A stretch of 64,000 nt of DNA from Aspidapion aeneum. Taxonomy: Eukaryota > Arthropoda > Insecta > Coleoptera > Brentidae. A program made the translations under genes and the position numbers. Where the stretch lies: assembly GCA_963576565.1 (NCBI GenBank), contig OY755039.1, positions 137,701,369 through 137,765,368 of the forward strand. The letters run 5' to 3'. The notes under the pieces are model-generated. The model saw only the letters and a list, made by a program, of their open reading frames with translations, had not been told where the DNA came from and ran no database searches. Shown here piece after piece: positions 56,017-64,000 of this stretch (positions within the stretch are counted from its first letter, which is position 1; every line of letters starts with the position of its first letter).

Positions 56017-56713
56017 TTTTTTTTATTTAATTAGTTTTAGCTACAATTACTTGGTCGTCAGCAAACTGTATGTATATGGTAAATCGGTCATTAAGTTTTA
56101 TTCCCATGCCGTGCACTTTACTTTTCCAGTTTTTAGAGCTACTGCGATATATATTTTAAAAAGAGTTGGAGAGATACAACATCCCTGTCTTAAGCCTTTT
56201 GTTACCAGGAATTCTTTTAAAAGTTGATTTCCAATTTTAATTTTAGATTTGTACTCTTTGTATAGTTTTATCGCTTTTATGTATGTATGATTGATATTAG
56301 TCTGCTCTTACACTGTCCATAGTTTTTCTACTGGAACGGTATCATATGCTTTTTGTAGGTCCACAAAGGTAACATGATTCTCCATATTTCTGGCGCTCCT
56401 TTTCTCAATTACTTGTTTAAGACAAAAAACATTATCACTACAAGATCTGCCTGCACGAAACCCACTGTGCTCTTCTTCTTCTGGTTCATGAAAATCATTC
56501 TCTATTAGATCTCTAAGAATTCTACCGTACAATCTACTTAGAGTACTGAAATTCCTCTGTAATTGTTGCAATCCAGCTTGTTTCCTTTTTTATGTATTGA
56601 GGATATGAATGCAATTTTCCAATCATCAGGTACTGGATGTCCGTTTATGCAATATATGTGAGATTTTCGATTAGTTTCTCTGATCCATATTTGAGCATTT
56701 CAGCATACTATCC
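56017..56713 (-). pseudogene. LINE-B fragment, RT core only, 3' part missing
   Basis: Minus strand: PVPDDWKIAFISSIHKKGN, CNNYRGIS, then (other frame) SRLYGRILRDLIENDFH, SGFRAGRSCSDNVFCLKQV, VTFVDLQKAYDTVPVEKLW, ending at about the F-A-D-D-Q box near 56056. TCAATTTTTGTT (56005-56016 and 56714-56725) is a 12-bp target duplication and a T-run (poly-A) lies at the left. The copy therefore inserted complete with a tail although it lacks the C-terminal third. Confidence 0.88.
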
Positions 56714-56881
56714 TCAATTTTTGTTATGGCAATTAAATGAAATTTTAGATCGCAAAGGCATTTGAAAACTTTTATTATTTTGTTATAGAGATATGCAGAA
56801 AACAAAAAAAGTGTTATAAGTTTGAAGCCTTTGTCGCATGCAATTTCGTAAATATGGTTTAAAATTCACTATCTCTGAGCA

Positions 56882-57405
56882 CAGAAATGCGTCGGGCCAG
56901 AGCCTTTCCTGGGGCTCACAAGAGGGCAAATGAAGTCGGCCCTAACAGAGTGGACCCAGAAAGAGATACAAAGGGAATGGACCAACACAGGAAACGCCAG
57001 ACAGCAAATCCCGTAGGGACTGGCTGCTCCGTAGAACACGAAGAGAGGTGGGAGCCATAGTGGGAGTCCTGACCGGACACTGCGTCCTACAAGGACGCCT
57101 GGCAAAGATGAGAGTGAAGGAGGACGCGACGTGCGAGCGATGTTGGGCCGAGGACGAGACCTCGGCGCATTTTCTCTCATCATGTGAAGCATACAAGGAG
57201 GCAAGAAGAGAGGTATTCGAAGAGGAAGCCTTTGAGACGGAGGACCTTCTGAATCTAAGGTGGCCCGATATTCTGGCCTTTGTACAGACGACGGGCAGAT
57301 TCCTTAGGGAAAGAAGGACGCAGTAGGGGGGATGCCCGGGGGTTGGCGAAAAGGGCGCTTCATGTGCCTAGTCGCCAGGCCTAGAGCCTACCCCACACTA
57401 CTACT
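56882..57405 (+). pseudogene. LINE C-terminal fragment with RNase H-end and CCHC motif
   Basis: Reads KSALTEWTQKEIQREW, (after a frameshift near 57015) REVGAIVGVLTGHCVLQGRL and CERCWAEDETSAHFLSSCEA, a C-x2-C-x7-H-x4-C zinc-knuckle-like motif, ending FLRERRTQ-stop (57326). L-T-G-H-C-x-L followed by this motif is the usual end of the RNase H region in R1/I/Jockey-type LINEs. 5'-truncated; the 3' end is (CTA)n. ACTATCTCTGAGCA (56868-56881 and 57406-57419) is the target duplication. It is GC-rich compared with its surroundings and unrelated to LINE-B or the Jockey copies. Confidence 0.88.
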
Positions 57406-57540
57406 ACTATCTCTGAGCAGCGCGCGAATATTTCCTTGGTTGTTTTTGGTCAAGACAAGAGTGATCACATCGCGTAGGAAAAAGAGTACCTACTATCTGT
57501 TCCGGTTAGCCACTCTAATAACTGTTAACATTTTTTCCAG

Positions 57541-57710
57541 AATGCTCTCACCAATCTGTAGCACACCGGCCGTGCACACCTCAAGGATGCCCACCGACTA
57601 TCGCCAGCCTGCACCTTATATGGAACCACGCATGCCCAGTACTCAGTTGGTGATGAGCCCCATTGGGTCACCCATTAATAGTTCGAGTAGTGATACCAAC
57701 AGTGATTCAG
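57541..57710 (+). CDS. lilli: lilli-like exon, Pro/Ser-rich, start of Ser/Asp tract
   Basis: A 170-nt exon with acceptor ttttttccag and donor GTATGT at 57711. The first base A completes the Arg codon begun at 16913. The frame then reads MLSPICSTPAVHTSRMPT, a Tyr/Pro/Met-rich middle, and MSPIGSPINSSSSDTNSDS. One base of a Gly/Asp/Ala codon is left for the next exon. Low complexity rich in Ser, Pro and Met is typical of the AF4/FMR2 transactivation region, and the SSSSDTNSDS end begins the acidic Ser tract. A longer open frame runs upstream from 57332, but it lacks a splice rationale and crosses a LINE tail and target-site duplication. The acceptor at 57539-57540 is therefore preferred to a Met start. 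Confidence 0.72.
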
Positions 57711-57766
57711 GTATGTACAAAAAATATTAATTAAACTTTTTGGCTATTTTTACTTAACTGCAGCAC

Positions 57767-59449
57767 GGCCGCACAATGGGTTATATGGCGGAGCTAGCAC
57801 GACATTAGCCCTGTATATGTTTTTTAAATTATGATAACCAAACCCACCCAAATGTATTGCAGATAGTCCAGTTAATAAAAAAAATGCAACTGATGAAAAA
57901 AGTCTTAATGTATTTCTCTGTAACAGAGCCCCAAAGTTAAAAAATATTTTGGGAGAAAAATTTATCTATTTTTACAGTATTTTTAAATAAAAAAAAATGA
58001 CAACACAAATAACACTTTTTGGGTATATGGGTATAAAGTGGGCATAAGCAGTAACTGCACTTTTAAAAACTTTAATATATTACGTTTATTTTCGTGTCTA
58101 TTTTTCTTTGTAAAGCCTGCAGAAGCAAGCTTAGCAAGGCTTAGTAAAATCTCCACCAGAATATTAGCGAAAAGGGTCTATTTGATTAAAAAAACAAAAA
58201 AATTGCTGTCCCTCGCTGCCCCTGTTTTTTGGGGGTAGCCCTAAACACTGCCTTGTACGTGGTCTTTATACAATCAGTGTATCAGCCAAATGGAATAAAT
58301 TCGTCGCGGATTGAATTTAGATTATTCTGAAAAATCCAATAGTACTTCGACTAAGATTTTTAACAAGCAATATTTTTGTTCGAAATTTTAATGTATAGAC
58401 CCCCTGCAAAGGGGTCTACTCGCGTAAAACTTTCTTTTTCAAATTAGATAACCCCACTTGTGGCATCTTGCTCGAAAGCTTATCAAAAAAGAAAAACTAT
58501 AAACTTTTTTTTGACACCTGTCAAATATTAAAAAAAGCTAATCTTTAGTTTTTGCCATTTTTAGACAATAAAAAATATCCTTTTAAGTAAAATTTATAAT
58601 TTAATTAAAAAACTTAAGTAAAAAGTTAGTAACATCCAACCTCGTTTGCAACTGGTAGACCCAACTTGTGAAAACTTGTTCGAAAGCTTATTAAATAAGA
58701 AAAAATATGGTGCGTGATCCTAAACCCCGAAAACCCCTCCACTATCCTTAAAGGTGGTGAGTTTCCAACTTTAGAGCTTAATAATATTGTATCGTCGCTG
58801 TAACTATAAGTTCATACCAAATTTGATGTTGATCGGATATGTACAAGTTGGTAGAGCTTTATAATATTGTATCGTCCCTGTAACTATAAGTTCATACCAA
58901 ATTTGATGTTGATCGGATATGTACAAGTTGGTCAAAATTGACTTACAAGAGGGACAAGGGCGGCCTCAATTATACAATTTTAAAAATATAATTAAAAATT
59001 CGTCATCCCTATCCCTAAAAGTCCCTACACACCAATTTTGAACAAAATCGGATATACTTAGATGGTCCCCTTCCACCCTCTTCAAAGGGGTGAGGGGTTG
59101 CCAACTTTAAAGCATTATAATATTGTATTGTATTGGCACTGTAACTTATAATAACTATACGCGTTACTTTCACAATTTTAAAAATCTAATTAAAAATTCT
59201 TGATCCCCATCTCCAAAAGTCCCTGCATACCAATTTTGAACGATATCCGACAACTTAGATAGTAGCCCCCCCTCCAGCATTTTCACAGGGGGGGGGGAGC
59301 TGTGAAGTTCATAATATGAGTATATTGTATTGTCATCGGAACTTTAAGTGTGTACCAAATTTGAAGTTGATCCGATGTCTAGAAGTGGGTTAAAACTGAG
59401 TTAAAATTGAGTGTCGCGCTAGTCCTCTCATATAACCCATTGTGGGCCG
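57767..59449. mobile_element. 1.7-kb TIR element in intron 3
   Basis: Left end ggccgcacaatgggttatat and right end (inward) ggcccacaatgggttatat, then agctagc(a)cgaca-like similarity, about 35 bp in all. Interior repetitive, with several 'ccaaatttgatgttgatcgg' modules and a tandem 80-bp duplication. No gene; the superfamily and target duplication are unresolved. Confidence 0.7.
58773..58932 (+). repeat. Tandem 80-bp duplication
   Basis: agagctt(a/t)ataatattgta starts both units (58773 and 58853). They are almost identical through gatcggatatgtacaagttg, so the duplication is recent relative to its host element. More diverged modules follow. Confidence 0.88.
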
Positions 59450-59696
59450 GAGCAAGGAAGGGTAATGTTTTTCGATTGTTGTATGTATGTAAGTATGTTT
59501 GTGTCACACTGGAGACTAAACGGCTGAACCGATTTTGACAAAAAAGTTGTCGTTGAATTGCTACTGATTTCGAAGGTTCTATAGGCTATATTTTTTTTAA
59601 ACAGGAATTAACATGGCGGTCTTCAGACGCCATTTTGTCACTGTAGGCTTTAAGGCATACAAATTATCTAAATTTCAGGCGATTTTATTGAAATTC

Positions 59697-59834
59697 CTTT
59701 GATTACCCATTGCAAATGTCCTCTAATTTGCTGTAGTTCCTCCTGTCATTCCCCCCACCCTATTCAAAAACCATATTCGCATAATTTTATCAAATATAGA
59801 GTGATTTCAAAAATTCTTTCTGTATACGCTTTTA
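59697..59834 (+). repeat. R3 repeat, copy 3 (partial)
   Basis: Shares attgcaaatgtcct, ccccaccctattcaaaaacc and gatttcaaaaattctttctg with 1790-1950. Cut at 59835 by a LINE-B scrap. Confidence 0.8.
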
Positions 59835-59975
59835 GGATTCCATTTTTGTTTTGTATTTTTCTGTTAAGCGACAAGTCTCTATTCCATACAACAGCGTGCT
59901 TTTGACCATTGTTTCATTTATGTTAAATTTTACATTCTTTTTTATCTCTCTGCTCCATAAAATACTGTTAAGACT
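59835..59975 (-). pseudogene. LINE-B internal scrap
   Basis: Matches 12425-12552 in the same orientation (minus-strand coding for the KYKTKME / TMVKSTLLYGIETC region). About 140 bp, inside an R3 repeat. Confidence 0.8.
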
Positions 59976-60055
59976 TTATTATTTGTGGATTTATTGATTG
60001 TAATTCTCGGGTACTTATTAATTTACATTTGTTAAAGAAATTAATGCTTTTTTAG

Positions 60056-60230
60056 CCACAGACAGTGAATCAAGCAGCGACGACTCGGTGGAGGAAAAAC
60101 CTCGGGTAACCTCGGGACAGACCACTGTGCGACCACTTAGCCCCCCACCCGATCCCGGCGAGGCTCAGGCGGCTGCGCAAAAACCCGAGGAACAAGAGAA
60201 ACAGCGATGGAATCTCAAACAGTTTGTGAG
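60056..60230 (+). CDS. lilli: lilli-like exon carrying the AF4/FMR2 W-N-L motif
   Basis: The exon with the most diagnostic sequence. The frame continues from 57710 and reads DSESSSDDSVEE, a linker with a PLSPPPDP segment, then QRWNLKQFV, ending with AG of a split codon at donor GTAAGC (60231). In AF4/FMR2 proteins a run of Ser/Asp/Glu is followed by a K/R-W-x-L-x-x-W/F motif, and the same order is seen here. Two acceptors six bases apart, both AG and both in frame, are possible: a start at 60056 adds Ala-Thr, a start at 60062 omits them. Known family role: nuclear scaffold of the super elongation complex, which promotes release of paused RNA polymerase II; the fly gene is lilliputian. The intron behind the donor opens with a 19-bp tandem repeat. 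Confidence 0.85.
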
Positions 60231-60250
60231 GTAAGCTCAGGGTTGCCAAA

Positions 60251-60480
60251 TTATCCTATTTTGGGGAAATTTTCGTATTTTAGGGACATTTTCCTATTTT
60301 AGGGAAATTTTCCTATTTTAGGGAAATTTTCCTATTTTAGGGAAATTTTCCTATTTTAGGGAAATTTTCCTATTTTAGGGAAATTTTCCTATTTTAGGGA
60401 CATTTTCCTATTTTAGTGAAAGTTTCCTATTTTAGGAAAATTTTCCTATTTTAAGGAAATTTTCTATTTTAGAGAAATTT
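60251..60480 (+). repeat. Tandem repeat, cctattttagggaaatttt (19 nt, about 12 units)
   Basis: Runs almost from the splice donor of the exon ending at 60230. Units are well conserved in the middle and decay at both ends. Confidence 0.92.
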
Positions 60481-61028
60481 CGACAGCTTTAGGGGTCTTT
60501 AGGAAAACTTCAGTGAAATTCAGAAAATTTTCTTGATACAAAGCAATTATTGTAAATCAAAAACTATTTATTATAAAATTATCTAGCTACGCAACAAATT
60601 TATCCTAAAATTTAAAAGCAGGCTTTTTTAAAGACACTGCTTTAATTTTTCTTTTTAAAAATACCATGTTTTTTAGGCTTTGCCAAAAAATTATTGTTTC
60701 AAAAAGCATATTTTCAGGTTCATTTTAAGTGTAGGTTTATGTTAAAAATCACAATACTACTTGACCCACTTATTTTTATTACTTGTTTTTTTTCTAACAT
60801 TACAAAAAACTCAAATAAATAATATTTTATCAGTTCACGAAAATTGCCGGCTAATAGTTTACCAAACTCTTTTGTACTGTATTGCTGTTGTGATTTTTTA
60901 GAGATTCTCACTTCATCGAAAAAATAAAATGTTCTCTGCTTTTGTAAAATAAATAATATTAGCTTTGTTTGTAAAATTAATTAGAAAATTAAAAATAATT
61001 ATAGACTAATACTAACTAACTAATCGTG
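60481..61028. other. Intronic, no gene recognised
   Basis: AT-rich, no motif identified. Confidence 0.5.
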
Positions 61029-61490
61029 GTTATTGTTATTCTGCGACGACGCATTAGCAACCTTTAACGCCGTTATGTTTAATAACCAAACCAGACGTGG
61101 TTATCTATGGAGTTTTAGCTCTAACTTAATAACAGAAAATTTGACAGCTGTTACCGTTATTGTTGCTGAGAATAACGGTAACATTCAGGGCAAAAAAGAT
61201 AGATTTTGGGACCCAAGCATAACACAAATGTTAATTTGGTAGTTTTACACTCCTTCAACTTTTTGTTTATTTATATTTGTTCATTTAGATTTATGACGTT
61301 TTACAAACTAAGCAAACTAACGAATTTTAGTGAAAAATTCGATTGCATTAAAAAAAACAATACAAAACTAACCTTCAAAAATAACGGTAACATTACAGGA
61401 CGCCCACCGTAAGTACCGGGCGCTGTCACCGTAAATAACAAAAAAGGAGCGTGAAGATGCTAATGCGCAGACTCAATAATAACAATAACG
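61029..61490. mobile_element. 460-bp inverted-repeat element, gttattgttatt...gcgcattagca
   Basis: Left gttattgttattctgcgacg and gcattagca; right mirrored tgctaatgcgcagac and aacaataac. A ataacggtaacat motif recurs at 61173, 61382 and 61487. No gene. Confidence 0.6.
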
Positions 61491-61874
61491 GTAACATAGT
61501 GAAAAATACGCAACTCAAAATGTCCCTAGTAACCTGCTTAATTTTTATCTGTTTCTTAAAACATTTGTTTGAAAGTAAATGGCAACATTGTCCTACAAAG
61601 CGCATGCTTGATTTAGTTAGTCTGGCGCTCGAAAGATGTCTACGCCTGCGCACTGTGTTAGGAATCAATTCCAAGAATTTTTGCAGAGGAACAAGTTGGG
61701 CCTCTCAGGCAAAAGTCTATTGCTCATCGCTTAAAAAATAGCCTGGTGGACTGTAGCGACATTAACGTTTACTGGAACTGACCGAAAACACCCTATTACA
61801 GTAGTTATCTTAATTGAAAATACTTCTTTACATTACACTAAATTACATGTGACATGCATTTGTTTTTTTGACAG

Positions 61875-62015
61875 TCAAACTGACATTAACCGCTCACAAA
61901 CGTCGCCGATGATGACGTCATCGCTCAAAAACCAGTCGATCAAAGCTAGTCCGGACAGTTTCAAACCGGCCACCGAAGAATCGGACAATGACGAAACTCC
62001 CGAAGATCTTCACAG
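61875..62015 (+). CDS. lilli: lilli-like exon downstream of the W-N-L motif
   Basis: A 141-nt exon with acceptor tttttttgacag and donor GTAATT at 62016. The first base T completes a Ser codon started by AG at 60230. The reading is QTDINRSQTSPMMTSSL, then NQSIKASPDSF and EESDNDETPEDLH, leaving two bases (AG) of a split codon. Such Ser/Thr/Lys-rich linker sequence with acidic patches is normal after the W-x-L motif in AF4/FMR2 proteins, but it is not conserved enough to be diagnostic alone. Unbroken phase across four junctions is the main support. The next exon lies beyond 64000. The donor is followed within about 100 bases by a hAT-like insertion. Confidence 0.75.
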
Positions 62016-62116
62016 GTAATTGACTTTTTTATTACAAGATTTGGCAACATTGATCAAGGTCACGATACATCTAAACAGAATTAGCTAATTAGCAATATTT
62101 ACTAAAGGGTGCTAAG

Positions 62117-63856
62117 TAGGCATGGGTGTCGATACAATGACGCTGACACTGCTTGCTGTATCAAGGCAATGTGTCAGCACAATTGTGTCATGAAACAGTG
62201 AGAGCGGTGAGCTATAAGCGACTCAAAATTGTGCCAACTTTAGCAACACTGATTTAGAAATAAAATTTCGGACTTCCATTGTCTTTATTTATTTTAAAAC
62301 ACGACGTTTCGGTTAGTAAGTATCTCTAACCGTTATCAAGTGTAAACTGAACAATCTAGTCTCTAGGCTACTACTTATACTACTTGGTGTGCAGTCAGGT
62401 GTGACGGCCCGCCCCCTTTTTAATCGTAAGACGCCTGTTTTCCTTAAGGAGTGGTTTCCATATGTTTGGTATGTCCGTGCTTGGTTGACTGAAAACTTCT
62501 TTATTCTACATTATAAACGCAGCTTCAATAAACTTTCGTTTTCGCCAATGTATGCCTCCTTATGTAAAACTTTAGCTTCTGACCACTGAATCCTGTGATC
62601 ATTTGACCATGCATGATCTGCTAAACCGGATTTTTCAATATCCCCTAATTGGGTACTTTTTAGATGTTCATTTACTCTAACCTGAAGAGGGCGTTTCGTT
62701 TCACCTACATATGATTTACCACACTCACACGGGATTTGGTAAATACATTCCTTATTATTTAAGGGATTGTCTGGTTTTGTTTTAGTTACAAAACTTCTTA
62801 TCGTATTCCCGAAGAAAATACTGTTTTTATATTATAGTGTTTAGCTATTCGTCTTATGTTTTCTGAAATCCCTTGAACATATGGAATGTTAATAACACCT
62901 AACGGATTATTATTTTGAGAATTTGGTACATTTAGTTTTTTTTTAAATATCGTTGAGTTTATTAATTTCTCGGAATAACCATTCTGTTGTAAGTCCTTTT
63001 TAATGTTGTTAATTTCTGTGGTTAATTCTTCATTATTACTACAAATATTTACGGCTCTTAAATACAAACTTTTTATAACTCCTTGTTTTGTTGCAACAGA
63101 ATGATTAGACTTAAAATTTAGGTACTGTCCCGTGTGTGTAGGTTTCCTATATACAGTGGTTTGAATGTTTCTGTCTAATCGTTTGACAAGAACATCCAAA
63201 AAAGGTAAGGCCGAATCTTTTTCAATTTCCATGGTGCACTTGATTGTTGGTCGAATACCGTTTAAATGGTGTAGAAAATTTTGTAGTTCGTCATCATTTT
63301 CCGGCCATATCAAACAAAGAACACTGATTTATATTTTATTTTGCGGGCCATCAACACTGCTGTTTTATAGTTGTTTGTTTTACTCTACGTTTCGGTATGC
63401 GAGAATTAGGGGAATCCCCGACTCTCGACTTAACTGCAACCGAAAGAGAGAGAGAGCTGTTTCGCAGTATTCATAAAGTAGTACGTATCATAAGTATCAT
63501 GACACTCCATGGGCTTTTTACCAATCGTAACGTTACTTCTAATTGTTTCAACAATACTGTGACATTGTTGTGATAATTAAAACAACTGTCAACAGTAAGG
63601 GGTCAATAGATTTGGACAACATATAACGCGTCGAAAATTCAGATAGCGCACAGTCTCCCAGACGCCAGGCTTCCAGGATGCAGTGACTCTAGCGCACAGT
63701 ATGTCAGTGACGCCCCCTAGCTCACCAATCTTCAACTTCCGCCATTTTGTAAAGTGTCATGGGGTCATACAATTCGTTGTGACTGTATTTACACTCATGA
63801 CACCGGGAACGGTATCGATACAAAAGTGCCATTCAACACAGTGTTACCCATGCCTA
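62117..63856. mobile_element. hAT-like non-autonomous element with a nested Penelope-like element
   Basis: TIRs TAGGCATGGGTGTCGATA at left and, inward from the right, TAGGCATGGGTAACACTG. An exact 8-bp duplication GTGCTAAG (62109-62116 and 63857-63864), as in hAT elements. It contains the Penelope-like fragment 62257-63319; the rest (about 680 bp) has no transposase. It lies about 100 bp behind the lilli-like exon ending at 62015. Confidence 0.85.
62257..63319 (-). pseudogene. Penelope-like element, 3' part with GIY-YIG endonuclease
   Basis: The minus-strand frame from 63313 reads WPENDDELQNFLHHLNGIRP, KDSALPFLDVLVKR, TTVYRKPTHTGQYLNFKSNH, then a linker. After a one-base frameshift near 62812 comes KECIYQIPCECGKSYVGETK with RPLQVRVNEHL, the Cys-containing GIY-YIG nuclease typical of Penelope-like elements, ending near 62507 after another frameshift. 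The upstream RT domain is lost (5' truncation). AACACTGATTTA (62245-62256 and 63320-63331) is a 12-bp target duplication. Known biology: RT plus GIY-YIG for target priming. This copy is dead. Confidence 0.9.
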
Positions 63857-64000
63857 GTGCTAAGTACTAAGACTTTAATTTAAAATTTCATATCTAGATT
63901 GTTTCAGGTGGTATAATAGTAGGGGAGGCATTGAAGATTTTTAGGAACCTATTTTCTTAGTTAGTAAACATCGATAGAATTGTTCCTTGATCGATTCTAA

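Noticed and set aside
57332..57540. Upstream extension of the exon frame to a Met at 57332
   Set aside because: The extension runs through a LINE 3' tail and its target duplication; a good acceptor at 57540 and matching phase make the exon start there.
60251..60480. CRISPR-like direct repeats
   Set aside because: Head-to-tail 19-nt units without spacers in a eukaryotic intron.
63430..63460. (GA)n tract as a second SINE tail
   Set aside because: Short, and no tRNA-like head or duplication upstream.

Overview
The window is AT-rich, intron-dominated eukaryotic DNA, most likely from an insect. The evidence is GT-AG exons of an animal gene, Jockey-type and other LINE fragments, mariner/IS630-type and Penelope-like remnants, a tRNA-derived SINE, THAP-domain debris and many short inverted-repeat elements. 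There is no prokaryotic gene organisation. The order (a beetle is plausible) cannot be fixed from sequence alone.

Backbone gene: five short plus-strand exons (1719-1755, 16827-16913, 57541-57710, 60056/60062-60230, 61875-62015) share one continuous reading frame across all four junctions, with good splice signals. The joined peptide of about 200 residues shows an acidic DLFLSDESEDE motif, a Ser/Asp/Glu-rich tract and a W-N-L motif. These come in the order seen in the middle of AF4/FMR2-family proteins (AFF1-4; insect lilliputian, lilli), the scaffold of the super elongation complex. The window therefore lies inside a lilli-like gene that continues beyond both ends. Its introns here are about 15.1, 40.6, 2.3 and 1.6 kb.

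Intron 1 (1756-16826): a Tc1/mariner-like MITE split by a LINE fragment; two elements of a hairpin-bearing 'GTGCGGAAAG' family (the other is in intron 2); a THAP-domain pseudogene; a mariner split by an antisense Jockey LINE; a 1.9-kb palindromic element (ACAGGGTGTCCC ends) carrying a transposase tail; a degenerate satellite split by a LINE; a TIR element between 48-bp direct repeats; and a SINE.

Intron 2 (16914-57540): mirrored tandem-repeat fold-back blocks (17950-18990 and 30280-31790), an 8-bp-TSD MITE, a 3.4-kb fold-back element with CGATTCGCCGC-type ends, Jockey fragments, a near-identical pair of tetranucleotide-repeat elements, an 868-bp tandem duplication, two abutting TTA-flanked PIF/Harbinger-like elements with a further nested TIR element, a second mariner, several LINE pieces and two more transposase or fold-back elements.

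Introns 3-4 and the 3' flank (57711-64000): a 1.7-kb TIR element, a 19-bp tandem repeat just behind a splice donor, and a hAT-like element (8-bp TSD) containing a truncated Penelope-like element with a GIY-YIG endonuclease remnant (12-bp TSD).

No intact transposon gene was found. The window's value lies in the lilli exon structure and in a readable insertion stratigraphy, with target-site duplications and empty-site paralogues visible directly in the sequence.
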